Assembly: GCF_002532045.1 (NCBI RefSeq)
Contig: NZ_NWTG01000005.1
Coordinates: forward strand, 1-64,000
Length of the DNA: 64,000 nucleotides
Reading direction: 5' to 3'
Source: Bradyrhizobium sp. C9
GTDB taxonomy: Bacteria; Pseudomonadota; Alphaproteobacteria; Rhizobiales; Xanthobacteraceae
A model generated the notes under the pieces. The model was not told where the DNA came from and made no database searches. It was given only the letters and a program-made list of their open reading frames with translations. Shown here piece after piece: positions 15,959-24,828 of the stretch (position 1 is the stretch's first letter; the number at the start of each line of letters is the position of its first letter). The translations under genes and the position numbers were made by a program.

Positions 15959-16924
15959 TCACAATTTGCGAAAACTCGAGCGGTACTGCGCCGGCGACAC
16001 GCCGAGCCGCTCGGTGAACACGATGCGCATCCGGTCGGCCGAGCCGAAGCCGCAATCGAACGCGACCGCCTTCAGCGGCCGATCGCTGCCCTCGAGCAGG
16101 CGGCGCGCGGCGTCGATCCGCGCGCGTTCGACGAATTCGTGCGGCGTGATGCCGGTCTCCTGCGCGAAGGCGCGGCCGAAATTGCGCACGCTCATGCCGA
16201 CGGCCTCGGCCAGCGATTGCAGGGTGTGGCGCTCGCCGACACGCTGCATGACATGCGCCTGCGCGCGCGCGATCGGCGAGTCCTCGTCGACCGGCGCGGT
16301 GAGATACGGGCTGAACTGCGACTGGCCGCCCTGGCGTTGCGCCACCACCACCAGCCGCTTGGCCACCGCGACCGCGACCTGCGGCCCATGACGCTCAGCG
16401 ACCAGCGCGAGACCGAGATCGATGCCGGCGGTGACGCCGGCGGAGGTCATCAGTCGACCGTCGCGAATGTAGATCCGGTCGAAGATCACCTCGGCAGCCG
16501 GAAAGCACGCCGCCAGACGCTGCGCGTTCTGCCAATGCGTCGTCACTTTGTGACCGTCGAGCAGCCCGGCATGGCCGAGCGCGAAGGCACCGGTGCAGAT
16601 CGAACCGTAGAGCGCGGCGCGCGCGGGCGCGCCGCGCAGCCACTGCGTCAGCGCCGGATCCGGCTCGGCATCGGGCAATGCCGGCCCGCCGGCAACGAGC
16701 AGGATGTCGAACTTCTCCTTCGCCTCATCGAAACTTAGATCGGCCGATATCTTCATGCCGTTCGATGCGCGCAGCGGCTCGCGGCTGGCGCCGACCAGCA
16801 CCGTCTCATAGCCGTCGCCATGAGCGACGAAGCCGTTGGTCTCCGCAAGCACATCGACGGGACCGGCGACATCCAGCGCCTGCACCCCTTCGTGAATCGC
16901 GATCGCCACCTTCTGAACCGACAT
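15959..16924 (-). CDS. GlxA-type transcriptional regulator (DJ-1/PfpI plus AraC HTH)
   Basis: A 321-residue regulator. Residues 1-190 are a DJ-1/PfpI class I amidotransferase-like domain (VAIAIHEGVQALDVAGPVDV, then YGSICTGAFALGHAGLL with the nucleophile-elbow cysteine). Residues 215-321 are an AraC double HTH (LQSLAEAVGMSVRNFGRAF, VAFDCGFGSADRMRIVF). Proteins of this type sense small metabolites through the DJ-1 domain. It is divergent from an HD-domain hydrolase gene 210 bases away, a pairing common in proteobacteria, and probably activates that gene. Confidence 0.9.
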   Translation of the reverse strand: MSVQKVAIAIHEGVQALDVAGPVDVLAETNGFVAHGDGYETVLVGASREPLRASNGMKISADLSFDEAKEKFDILLVAGGPALPDAEPDPALTQWLRGAPARAALYGSICTGAFALGHAGLLDGHKVTTHWQNAQRLAACFPAAEVIFDRIYIRDGRLMTSAGVTAGIDLGLALVAERHGPQVAVAVAKRLVVVAQRQGGQSQFSPYLTAPVDEDSPIARAQAHVMQRVGERHTLQSLAEAVGMSVRNFGRAFAQETGITPHEFVERARIDAARRLLEGSDRPLKAVAFDCGFGSADRMRIVFTERLGVSPAQYRSSFRKL

Positions 16925-17134
16925 ACCTTCTCCCTGCCCGCTGGCGCGAAACGATGGCTCGTTGGCTCGATCCGGCGGCGCACGATCATTGCGAGATCAG
17001 GCCAAAGCGGGCGACAAGCAGAGCACGGATCACGCCATCAGGCGATCCGAACACACGAGAGCGACGAGCGCCGGCGCGCCCCGCGTGTTTCGCACGCCAC
17101 GGCATCGTCTTGCCATATCGAGGAGCGTCTTGAA

Positions 17135-17776
17135 ATGACCGAGATCATCGCCGGGATCCGTGTACCCGACAGCGCCATGGCACGTGCCGCCACCCAGCTG
17201 GTGCGCGATACCGAGGACGACCTGCTCTACAATCACAGCCGCCGCGTGTTCTTCTGGGGCGCGCTGACCGGCAATCGCCGCAAGCTGAAATTCGATCCCG
17301 AGTTGCTCTATGTCGGCGCCATGTTCCACGACATGGGCCTCACCGCCAAGCATGCGAGCCCCGATCTGCGCTTCGAGGTCGACGGCGCCAACGCCGCACG
17401 CGACTTCCTCAGGGGTTACGGCATCGCCGAGCGCGACATCGATGACGTCTGGGCCTCGATTGCGCTGCACACCACGCCCGGCATCCCCGAACATATGCGT
17501 CCGACCGTCGCGCTGGTCACCGCCGGCGTCGAGATGGACGTGCTCGGCATCGCCTATGACGATTTCTCGCACGAGCACCGCGACCACGTCTGCGCGCATC
17601 ATCCGCGCGAGGCGAATTTCAAGGAGAACATCATCGATCATTTCGCGGCCGGCACCGTCAAGAAGCCGCTGACCACCTTCGGCAACGTCAAGGCCGACGT
17701 GCTGGCGCTCAAGGACATGAATTACACGCGGGTCAACTTCTGCTCGATCATCCTCGGCTCGAAATGGCCGACGTGA
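17135..17776 (+). CDS. HD-domain protein (cyanamide hydratase-like)
   Basis: A 213-residue metal-dependent hydrolase. The HD signature is MFHDMGL (about residue 66), preceded by an NHSRRVFFW helix giving the first histidine and followed by ALHTTPGIPEHM. The overall form is that of the small HD hydratases related to yeast cyanamide hydratase rather than of nucleotide phosphohydrolases. The ATG at 17135 follows a GAGGAG site. The divergent GlxA-type regulator probably controls it. Substrate unknown; a nitrile or cyanamide-like compound is only a guess from family resemblance. Confidence 0.82.
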   Translation: MTEIIAGIRVPDSAMARAATQLVRDTEDDLLYNHSRRVFFWGALTGNRRKLKFDPELLYVGAMFHDMGLTAKHASPDLRFEVDGANAARDFLRGYGIAERDIDDVWASIALHTTPGIPEHMRPTVALVTAGVEMDVLGIAYDDFSHEHRDHVCAHHPREANFKENIIDHFAAGTVKKPLTTFGNVKADVLALKDMNYTRVNFCSIILGSKWPT

Positions 17777-17789
17777 GGCAAGGCGACTT

Positions 17790-18242
17790 TCAGGCGTGCG
17801 GACCGCGGTCAGGGCCTGGAGCTCGCCCAGTGGCCGCGAGCGCGAGCCTCGCAAGGTAGTGCGTCCAACCCTTGCTATGGCTCGCGCACTGCTCAGCATT
17901 GGGCAGGCCGCTATGGGTCATCCGCAACAGCGTGCCGCTGTCCTTGTTGATCAGGTCGATCTCGATCAGGCTCGATCCCGGCGGCACTTCCGCGCCGCCT
18001 TCCCAGCCGAAACTGTAGGCGAGACGATGTACCGGCACGACCTCGCGGAACGCTCCGCGCGCAGCGCGGTTGCGGTCGTCGCCGAGACCCTTCAGCAGAT
18101 AGAGCCCGCCGGGATGCAGCTCGGTCTCGGCCTCGAGTCCCATCCAGCTCACGATCTTCTGCGGATCGGTCAGGAAGGCGAATACGGTTGCGGGCGGCGC
18201 CGCGATCTGGATCTCGCGTTGAACGATGAAGGCTTCAGTCAT
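17790..18242 (-). CDS. SRPBCC (AHSA1-like) protein
   Basis: A 150-residue START-like cavity protein: VQREIQIAAPPATVFAFLTDPQKIVSWMG at the N-terminus, a central beta-sheet, and the long C-terminal helix CASHSKGWTHYLARLALAATG. Such proteins bind hydrophobic ligands or Hsp90-like partners; the exact role here is unknown. The second ATG (MTEAFIV) was preferred because a GGAG site lies nine bases upstream of it but overlaps the first ATG. It is divergent from the cyclase gene, 76 bases away, and convergent with the HD gene. Confidence 0.8.
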   Translation of the reverse strand: MTEAFIVQREIQIAAPPATVFAFLTDPQKIVSWMGLEAETELHPGGLYLLKGLGDDRNRAARGAFREVVPVHRLAYSFGWEGGAEVPPGSSLIEIDLINKDSGTLLRMTHSGLPNAEQCASHSKGWTHYLARLALAATGRAPGPDRGPHA

Positions 18243-18297
18243 CGGTCCATTCTCCATTGACGTGGGTCTTCAGGGATATTTCGTGACAAGGGTGGCG

Positions 18298-18321
18298 CAT
18301 CAACCCCATGATGGGGTGATG
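18298..18321 (+). promoter_or_regulatory. Palindrome overlapping a start codon
   Basis: CATCA and CCCCAT (18298-18309, with one bulged A) are mirrored by ATGGGG and TGATG (18311-18321). The last ATG of the palindrome is the cyclase start codon. In RNA this would form an eleven-pair hairpin hiding the ribosome site; in DNA it could be an operator. Confidence 0.45.
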
Positions 18322-19410
18322 CGATTGTCCTCGACACTGAGCTGGCTGGTCGACGCCGCGGCCGAGACCGCGGGCGCCAACCGGTTGCTGGCGGACCTGG
18401 GTCACCATCTTATCACGGATGGCCTGCCGCTGGCCGGCGGCGCGCTCACGCTCGAGGTTCCGCACCCGCTGATTGCAAGGCGGACCTGGCTGTGGCGCGC
18501 CGGCAATGGTGAGGTCATCGAGGCGCTCGGGTTCGCGCCGGAACAACCCTTTGCGATGCCCGGTATGGTCGGATCCGGCGATGCCGGCCGGCGCTGGCTC
18601 AACGGCCTCGCACCCGGCCCGATCCACGAGGACACGATTGGAACGCGGCCGGATGGCCCGGCCCTCGGCTGGATCGGGACCCGCGCCTTCACGCCGGTCG
18701 AAGCGGATCAATTGCGCGAGGCCGCGCGCTTCACGGCGGCACCGCTCGCCGCGCTCGCGGCGCGTGCGACATTGACGGCGGCGCTGGAGGCCTATCTCGG
18801 CCGGCGCAGCGCGGCGCGCGTGCTGGCATCGCCGTTGCGGCGCAACACCGGCGAAACCATCCGCGCGGCGCTGCTGTTTGCCGACCTGCGCGGCTTCACC
18901 GCGCTCTCCGAAAGCCATCCGCCCGCCGAGGTGATCGCGGCCCTCGACGCCTGGTTCGACCGTATCGCCGGCGCGATCCACGCCTTCGGCGGCGAGGTGT
19001 TGAAATTCATCGGCGACGGGCTGCTCGCGATCTTTCCGGTCACGACCAGCGCGCGCAGCGCATGCGAGGCGGCATTGCGCGCGGTGTCGGCGGCCCGCGT
19101 CGGCATGACGCATCTCGATACCGAGCGGCGCAAGTACGGCCTGCCACCACTGCCATTCGGCGTAGCGCTGCATCTCGGCGAGGTCCACTGGGGCAATATC
19201 GGCGCTGCCGACCGCCTCGACTTCACCGCGATCGGCGCCGCGGTCAATCTGGTCAGCCGGCTGGAAGGCCTGTGCAAGCCGCTGGAGCAGACCGTGCTGG
19301 TCTCCGGCGCGCTCGCCGCCGAGACCGAGATGCCGCTGGTCGCGCTCGGCACCCATGAGCTGCGCGGCATCGCGGTGCCCTGCGCGGTCTTCACCTTGCC
19401 GGAGGGATGA
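18319..19410 (+). CDS. Class III adenylate/guanylate cyclase
   Basis: A 363-residue cyclase. The C-terminal catalytic domain (residues 190-363) carries both metal-binding aspartates (LLFADLRGFTALSE and KFIGDGLLAIF), the lysine of EVLKFIGDG, and the transition-state Asn/Arg in GAAVNLVSRLEGL, so it should be active and probably makes cAMP. The N-terminal half (WLWRAGNGEVIEALG and so on) is a predicted sensor without a recognised name, seen with cyclases of this type in Bradyrhizobium relatives. No transmembrane helix is visible, so it is cytoplasmic. A hairpin overlaps its start, suggesting translational control. Confidence 0.88.
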   Translation: MRLSSTLSWLVDAAAETAGANRLLADLGHHLITDGLPLAGGALTLEVPHPLIARRTWLWRAGNGEVIEALGFAPEQPFAMPGMVGSGDAGRRWLNGLAPGPIHEDTIGTRPDGPALGWIGTRAFTPVEADQLREAARFTAAPLAALAARATLTAALEAYLGRRSAARVLASPLRRNTGETIRAALLFADLRGFTALSESHPPAEVIAALDAWFDRIAGAIHAFGGEVLKFIGDGLLAIFPVTTSARSACEAALRAVSAARVGMTHLDTERRKYGLPPLPFGVALHLGEVHWGNIGAADRLDFTAIGAAVNLVSRLEGLCKPLEQTVLVSGALAAETEMPLVALGTHELRGIAVPCAVFTLPEG

Positions 19411-19415
19411 GGCGG

Positions 19416-19667
19416 TCATCGGAACAGGCGCAACCACGGCGCCAGATGGAATGCGCTCATCAGCGCGTACATCGGGACCATCCCCTGCAACGAGAACGCT
19501 CCCTGCATGGCGCCGCAGATCATGTCGGCCGGCGCCAGCGCGGCCACCAGCGCCATCACGGCGAAGGTCGGCGCGGCCGCCAGCGACAGCCAGCGCGCGA
19601 CCATGGCACCGCGGCCACTGATGGGGCCTTTCAACCAATCCTGATGTGTCTGGATTCCGGTCATCAT
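19416..19667 (-). CDS. Small hypothetical membrane protein
   Basis: An 83-residue frame with two hydrophobic segments (WLSLAAAPTFAVMALVAALA and MYALMSAFHLAPWL), so probably a two-pass inner-membrane protein. Two adjacent ATG codons (19662-19667) follow an AGAGAG stretch; either could start it. It is convergent with the cyclase, stop codons 5 bases apart, and divergent from the HTH regulator at 19757. I do not recognise a family. Confidence 0.6.
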   Translation of the reverse strand: MMTGIQTHQDWLKGPISGRGAMVARWLSLAAAPTFAVMALVAALAPADMICGAMQGAFSLQGMVPMYALMSAFHLAPWLRLFR

Positions 19668-19732
19668 TCGATCTCTCTGGGGATGATCCATGTCGTCATG
19701 TGCTAGGTTAGGACCGGTCTTCGGAGGGCGAG

Positions 19733-19753
19733 AGTGACAAGTGTGTCGGGATT
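19733..19753 (+). repeat. 21-base repeat, copy 1
   Basis: A 21-base sequence containing AGTGACAAGTGTGTCGGG recurs exactly at 47036-47056. It includes the small palindrome GACA-AGTG-TGTC. This copy lies four bases before the start of the HTH regulator gene. Confidence 0.6.
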
Positions 19754-19756
19754 CGA

Positions 19757-20977
19757 ATGGATTCGCTGATTACCGCTGCGGCGCGCGCGCTTGCGGCGGG
19801 TGATCCCCTCGGCGCACTGAAACGGGTGGCCCTGCGCGACGATGCGCCGGCGCTGGCGCTGCGCGGCATTGCGATGGCCCGGCTCGGCGATTTCCCCCGC
19901 GCCAAGGAGCTGTTACGGCGCGCGGGCCGCGCCTTCGGTCCGCGTGAAGCCATCGCGCGTGCACGCTGCGTGGTGGCCGAAGCCGAGATCGCGCTGGTGT
20001 CGCGCGACCTTTCCTTTCCCAGCAGGAGCCTCGCGGCGGCGCGCGCAACGCTCGCGGCGCGCGGCGACGCGCTCAACGCTGCCCATGCCGGCTATCTGGA
20101 AATCCGTCGCCTGCTCTTGATCGGCAGCCTCGATGCGGCCGAGCGCATGCTCGATGACCTCGACCCGGCGCCCTTCCCGCCTGCGCTGCGGGTCGGACAT
20201 GAATTGGTCGTCGCCGGCATCGCGATGCGGCGGTTGCGGACCAAGCCGGCGCGCGAGGCGCTGGCACGGGCAAGGGATGCGGCACGCCGCGCCGGCATTG
20301 CCGAGCTTGCGGCCGAAGTGGAAAGCACCGCAAACCTCCTCGCCATGCCGGCGGCGCGGCTGATCGCGCGCGGCCACGAGCAGCCGCTGCTGCTCGCGGA
20401 GGTCGAGGCCCTGATCGGCTCGAAGGCGCTGGTCGTCGATGCCTGCCGCTACGTCGTGCGCAATAGCGGCACCACGGTCTCGCTGACGCGGCGGCCGGTG
20501 CTGTTCGCGCTCGCCCGCGCACTCGGCGAAGCCTGGCCGCAGGACGTGTCGCGCGGCACGCTGATCGCGCGCGCGTTTCGCGGCAAGCACGCCGATGAAT
20601 CGCACCGGGCGCGGCTGCGGGTCGAGATCGGACGGCTGCGCCGGGCCTTGCAGCCGCTCGCCGATCTCAGCGCGACGCCCGACGGCTTCGTGCTGGAGCC
20701 GCATGGCCGCCGTGAGGTCGCCGTGCTGGCGCTGCCGGTCGAGGAGGAGCATGCGGCGGTGCTGGCCTTCCTCGCCGACGGCGAGGCCTGGTCGAGCTCG
20801 GCGCTATCGGTGGCGCTGGGCGCGAGCCAGCGCACCGTGCAGCGCGCGCTCGACGCCCTGGCCGCCACGGGCAAGGTGCAGTCGGTCGGCCGTGCCCGCG
20901 CCCGGCGCTGGATGACGCCCCCGGTGCCGGGATTCACGACGACGTTGTTACTCCCTGCCCCGCTGCCGAACGGCTAG
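19757..20977 (+). CDS. Winged-helix regulator with helical-repeat N-terminus
   Basis: A 406-residue protein. The N-terminal 190 residues are alanine- and leucine-rich helical repeats resembling TPRs (ALKRVALRDDAPALALRGIAMARLGDFPRAKELLRRAG). Residues 225-300 look like a winged-helix response-regulator-type DNA-binding domain (LFALARALGEAWPQDVSRGTL, HRARLRVEIGRLRRAL), and a second HTH lies near 345-375 (SSSALSVALGASQRTVQRALDAL). The product is cytoplasmic and probably a transcription factor. It is 28 bases upstream of the beta-propeller gene and likely co-transcribed. An exact 21-base repeat sits just upstream of the start. Confidence 0.7.
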   Translation: MDSLITAAARALAAGDPLGALKRVALRDDAPALALRGIAMARLGDFPRAKELLRRAGRAFGPREAIARARCVVAEAEIALVSRDLSFPSRSLAAARATLAARGDALNAAHAGYLEIRRLLLIGSLDAAERMLDDLDPAPFPPALRVGHELVVAGIAMRRLRTKPAREALARARDAARRAGIAELAAEVESTANLLAMPAARLIARGHEQPLLLAEVEALIGSKALVVDACRYVVRNSGTTVSLTRRPVLFALARALGEAWPQDVSRGTLIARAFRGKHADESHRARLRVEIGRLRRALQPLADLSATPDGFVLEPHGRREVAVLALPVEEEHAAVLAFLADGEAWSSSALSVALGASQRTVQRALDALAATGKVQSVGRARARRWMTPPVPGFTTTLLLPAPLPNG

Positions 20978-21005
20978 CATCCGGCAGCAATCACAGGAGC
21001 GCCGC

Positions 21006-21650
21006 ATGAAGAAGTCCGAGGCCGAGATCATCCGGGAATATGCCTTCGAGGGCGTCGAGAGCGTGGGCGGTGTCAGCTTCGACGGCGAGCAGGTCTGGTT
21101 CGCGGCCGGCGGCCGGCTGGTCGCCTTCGATCCCGACAGCGGCAACACCACCCGCACCCTCGACATCGCGGCCCATGCCGGCACCGCCTTCGACGGCAAG
21201 CACCTCTATCAGATCGCCGAGGACCGCATCCTGAAGATCGAGCCGAACAGCGGACGCGTGGTGTCGACGATCCCCTCGCCGGGCGGCGGCCGCGACTCAG
21301 GTCTGGCCTGGGCGGAAGGCTCGCTGTGGGTCGGCCAGTATCGCGACCGCACCATCGTTCAGGTCGATCCCGACACCGGCAAGGTTTTGCGCACCATCGA
21401 AAGCAACCGGTTCGTCACCGGCGTCTCCTGGGTCGATGGCGAACTCTGGCACGGCACCTGGGAAGAGGACCAGAGCGACGTCCGCCGTATCGATCCGCAG
21501 AGCGGCGAGGTGATGGAACGGCTCGAGATGCCGCAGGGCGTGTTCGTCTCCGGGCTCGAGTCTGACGGCAAGGACCGGTTCTTCTGCGGCAGCGGCTCGA
21601 CCAACAACAAGGTGCGCGCGATCCGGCGGCCGAAGCGCAGCCGCGCGTGA
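21006..21650 (+). CDS. Beta-propeller protein, Vgb/glutamine-cyclotransferase-like
   Basis: A 214-residue protein of repeated four-stranded blades (GGVSFDGEQVWFAAGGRLVAFDPDSG, GLAWAEGSLWVGQYRDRTIVQVDPDTG, GVSWVDGELWHGTWEE). The blade spacing matches streptogramin-lyase and glutaminyl-cyclotransferase-like propellers. There is no signal peptide, so it acts in the cytoplasm, unlike secreted cyclotransferases. The catalytic role is not clear. It follows the HTH regulator with an AGGAG ribosome site in the 28-base gap, forming a probable two-gene operon. Confidence 0.75.
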   Translation: MKKSEAEIIREYAFEGVESVGGVSFDGEQVWFAAGGRLVAFDPDSGNTTRTLDIAAHAGTAFDGKHLYQIAEDRILKIEPNSGRVVSTIPSPGGGRDSGLAWAEGSLWVGQYRDRTIVQVDPDTGKVLRTIESNRFVTGVSWVDGELWHGTWEEDQSDVRRIDPQSGEVMERLEMPQGVFVSGLESDGKDRFFCGSGSTNNKVRAIRRPKRSRA

Positions 21651-21680
21651 TAACGGTGGCTTATTGACCAAGGTAGCCGA

Positions 21681-22013
21681 TCACCTCGCCGCAGAAGAAA
21701 GAATGGAGCGAATGATCCGGCGCTTTTCGTCCGACAAACCCGCTAGCAGCGCCTCGTCGAGATGCTGCTCTCGAATGAGTCGCGCGAAGACAAGCGGAAG
21801 CTGCGAGTACCGATAGTCGAACATCTCACCGATCTCCCTCCGTTGCTGGTGCAGATAGTCGCCGACTTCCCACATCTCCGATGGCGTCGCCACTGCACCG
21901 GCCTTACTCTTGAATTCGGCCATCAGCTTGGCGAGTGCGCATTGCAACGCTGCATCATAAGCCTCGCGCGCGATCTTCTTCTCGGCCGGGGACCATTTGA
22001 GGTGATGAAACAT
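21681..22013 (-). CDS. FRP-like protein (fluorescence recovery protein homologue)
   Basis: A 110-residue all-helical protein resembling the cyanobacterial fluorescence recovery protein, which binds the orange carotenoid protein (OCP) and speeds its relaxation. Visible family blocks are KWSPAEKKIAREAYDAAL, EMWEVGDYLHQQRREIG and FDYRYSQLPLVFARLIRE. Trp48, Asp52 and Arg58 have the same spacing as the functional W50, D54 and R60 of the Synechocystis protein. No OCP gene is nearby and none is expected in this lineage, so its partner must differ. It is convergent with the propeller gene, 30 bases apart. Confidence 0.78.
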   Translation of the reverse strand: MFHHLKWSPAEKKIAREAYDAALQCALAKLMAEFKSKAGAVATPSEMWEVGDYLHQQRREIGEMFDYRYSQLPLVFARLIREQHLDEALLAGLSDEKRRIIRSILSSAAR

Positions 22014-22182
22014 CGATGGCTCTCGTGGATATCGTTTCCGTTGTGATGACCGTCACCGCAACGGCGTTCGGGCGCGCAGGCGCCCGAGCGATCCAATGAT
22101 GCCACAACGTGCAGTCTTGCGCGCCAGTCGGCAAGAACAATGCGTCCGTCCGAGCGGCGCGCTGCATGACGTAGGGCAAACC

Positions 22183-23400
22183 TCACGCCGGCGCGGGCAC
22201 CGCTGAGGGCCGCGCCGTCGCCATCGGCCGGAAGGTCATCATGATCAGGAACGCGCCGAGGCCAACGGCCCACGAGCCGACATACAGCCATGTGTAGCTC
22301 GCAAAGGTGTCGTAGATCAGGCCGCCGGCCAAGGGGCCGGTCGCCATGCCGAGACTGCCGGCCATCGCGGTGCCGCCGATCACGGTGCCCAGCATCCGCA
22401 GCGGAAAATTCTCCCGGATCAGCACGGAATACAGCGGCATGGTGCCGGCATAGATGAAGCCGAAGATCGCCGCGACCGCGTAGAACGCGGCCAGCTCGCG
22501 CACGAAGACGTAGCCGAGCGCGCCGAACGCCTGCGCCAGCAGCCCCAGCACCAGCACGCGCTTGGCGCCGAAGCGGTCGCCGAGCAGGCCGAAGGCGATG
22601 CGGCCGCCCATGCCGGCGAGCCCTTCCACGCTGTAGATCGTCACCGCCGCGACCATCGGGATGCCGCAGGTGACCGCGTAGCTCACCGTGTGGATGATCG
22701 GCCCGGAATGGGTGGCGCAGCAGAAGAAATTGGTCGCGATCAGGATAATGAATTGCGGCGAGCGCAGCGCCTGCGCCAGCGACATCGCCGGCTCCCCATT
22801 CGTGCTCGCCGCTTCGGCGTGGCCGCCTTGCAGCGCCGGCGGGCGACGTACGAAGAGCGAGACCGGGATCATGATCGCGCCGACCACGCCTGAGATAATC
22901 AGCATCGACGTCCGCCAGTCGTGGTGGGAGATCAACCAGGCCGCGAGCGGCGACATCGTCATCGGCGCCATGCCCATGCCGGCCGACACCAGCGAGACGG
23001 CAAGGCTGCGATGGGTGTCGAACCAGCCGGTGACGCAGGCCATCATCGGGGCGAAGATCGCCGCCGTGGCCGCGCCGACCAGCGCGCCGAACAGAAACTG
23101 AAATGCCAGCAGCGACGGTGCCTGGCTTGCGAGCGCAAGGCTTGCCGCCAGCACGACCGATCCGGTCAGCACCACCGGGAGCGGCCCGAAGCGGTCGGAC
23201 AGCGTGCCCCAGATCATGCTGGTGAAGGCCATCGCGAGGAAGCCGATCGTCATCGCGCTGGAGATGCCGGTCACCGACCAACCGGTCTCTCGCGCCATCG
23301 GCTGCAGGAACACCGGCAGCGAAAACATGCCGCCGATCGCGACGCAGCCAAGCAGGCCGCCGGCTGCGACAATCACCCAGCGATAGGTCGAATTGGTCAT
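22183..23400 (-). CDS. MFS transporter, OFA/monocarboxylate type
   Basis: A 405-residue twelve-helix carrier. It has the G-x3-D-R-F-G loop between helices 2 and 3 (GTLSDRFGPLPVVL) and the repeat in the second half (GLLGDRFGAKRVLVLG). The long first periplasmic helix pair and SLPVFLQPMARETGWS resemble oxalate/formate and monocarboxylate carriers. The start MTNSTYRW follows GGGAG. The substrate is likely an organic anion but is not determined. It lies between the FRP-like gene and a binding-protein gene on the same strand, with 129 non-coding bases upstream. Confidence 0.82.
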   Translation of the reverse strand: MTNSTYRWVIVAAGGLLGCVAIGGMFSLPVFLQPMARETGWSVTGISSAMTIGFLAMAFTSMIWGTLSDRFGPLPVVLTGSVVLAASLALASQAPSLLAFQFLFGALVGAATAAIFAPMMACVTGWFDTHRSLAVSLVSAGMGMAPMTMSPLAAWLISHHDWRTSMLIISGVVGAIMIPVSLFVRRPPALQGGHAEAASTNGEPAMSLAQALRSPQFIILIATNFFCCATHSGPIIHTVSYAVTCGIPMVAAVTIYSVEGLAGMGGRIAFGLLGDRFGAKRVLVLGLLAQAFGALGYVFVRELAAFYAVAAIFGFIYAGTMPLYSVLIRENFPLRMLGTVIGGTAMAGSLGMATGPLAGGLIYDTFASYTWLYVGSWAVGLGAFLIMMTFRPMATARPSAVPAPA

Positions 23401-23529
23401 TCCAGAACTCCCATGTAGTGCGTTCTGGCTGAAAGACGAACGGACCGGCATGGAACCGACAGCGGACGACCGCCCCGGCTCACTTTTTTGCGACCGTGGC
23501 GGCCTTCAAGGCTCATACGCGGCCTACCC

Positions 23530-24777
23530 TCACCGGCCAGCCAGACTGCATCCGGGCTGCGGTGCGATCTCGCCAAGCGGCCGGACCTGCACCAACTCGG
23601 TGCCTTGCGTCCTGGCGATGAACATATTCATCGCTGCGTGGTGATCCTGGCCGAGCGTCACGGGGCCGGTCGGCGACGCAATGGTGAGGCCGGCCATCGC
23701 GTCGATGATCGCGTCCTTGTCGAGCTTGCCGGCCTTCTCGGCCGCCGCCTTGAGCGCGACCAGGGTGTTGTAGTGCGTCATCACATAGTTCGACACCGCG
23801 ACGCCCGGGTTCGCCGCGGCGCGCGCCTTGGCGACGAACGCCTTTACGGCCGGATCCTCGCTCGCCGCGACCGCCGGCACCACCGTCACCATGTTCTGGC
23901 CCTTGCCGCGAAAGATGCCGAGATCGACCTCGGACAGTCCGAGGAACGCGACGGTGATGTCCTTCAGCAATCCGGCCTCGTCGGCCTGCCGGATGAAGTC
24001 CATCCCGTCGCCCTTCAACGCGAACAGCAGCACCTTGGCCTTGCTCGCCGCGACCTCCTCAATCAGCGGAGAAAAATCCGTCTCGGTCCCCAGCGTGTAC
24101 TTCGTCCCGACCACCTTGCCGCCGAGTTGCTCGATCAGGGGCTGCGCGATGCCGAACATCTGGTGCGGCCAGACCCGGTCAGCGCCGAGCAGGAAATACG
24201 TGTTGCCGTAGGTCTGCGTCATGTAAGGCAGCAGCTGGCCGAGCTCCTGGTTCGGCACCGCGCCGAACGAAAACAGATAGCGGCCGCATTTGCCGCCCTC
24301 GTAATTGGTGGCGTAGAGCAACGGCGTCTTCGAGCTCTCCGCGAGCGGCACCAGCGCATTCAGATTGCGCGAGGTGATCGGACCGACCACCGCCAGCACG
24401 CCGTCCTTCTCGACCAGCGAACGCATGGCCTCGGCGGCCGACTCCGGCCGCGTCTTGTCATCGGCATAGATCACCTCGACCGGCCGGCCGAGAATGCCGC
24501 CGGCCGCATTGATATCCCGGGCGGCGAGATCGAGCCCGAGCCTCGCCTGCTGGCCATAGAGCTCGACGCCACCGGAGAACGGCAGCACCGCCCCGACGCG
24601 GATCGGTTCGCTGGATTCCGCTGCGCATGACGACTGAAGCGCCGCGCCGCAGAGCAGCAGCGCGAGCGTGATGCAGGCGATCGAGCGTGATGCCGAGTAA
24701 CTGATTGCGTTGGAAAACCCTGTAGACAACATGTTCGGTTGCGAATCCTTCACAGAGCGGTCGGTGGTCCGCTGCAT
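23530..24777 (-). CDS. ABC transporter substrate-binding protein, Leu/amide type
   Basis: A 415-residue periplasmic binding protein of the branched-chain amino acid/urea/amide group. It starts with a long cationic N-terminus and a hydrophobic signal segment (SIACITLALLLCGAALQSSCAA) whose LQSSC could be a lipoprotein or SPase I site. The mature part shows IRVGAVLPFSGGVELYGQQ, RPVEVIYADDKTRPESAAEAM and the ligand-lobe VVGPITSRNLNALVPL. Tyr/Gly-rich ATNYEGG is typical of UrtA/AmiC-like proteins. The permease and ATPase genes are absent, so this is an orphan receptor. Confidence 0.85.
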   Translation of the reverse strand: MQRTTDRSVKDSQPNMLSTGFSNAISYSASRSIACITLALLLCGAALQSSCAAESSEPIRVGAVLPFSGGVELYGQQARLGLDLAARDINAAGGILGRPVEVIYADDKTRPESAAEAMRSLVEKDGVLAVVGPITSRNLNALVPLAESSKTPLLYATNYEGGKCGRYLFSFGAVPNQELGQLLPYMTQTYGNTYFLLGADRVWPHQMFGIAQPLIEQLGGKVVGTKYTLGTETDFSPLIEEVAASKAKVLLFALKGDGMDFIRQADEAGLLKDITVAFLGLSEVDLGIFRGKGQNMVTVVPAVAASEDPAVKAFVAKARAAANPGVAVSNYVMTHYNTLVALKAAAEKAGKLDKDAIIDAMAGLTIASPTGPVTLGQDHHAAMNMFIARTQGTELVQVRPLGEIAPQPGCSLAGR

Positions 24778-24828
24778 CGTTCTCCCACCGGCGAGTGATC
24801 TCGGCCGGGTCACTAGGGAGATTGAACC

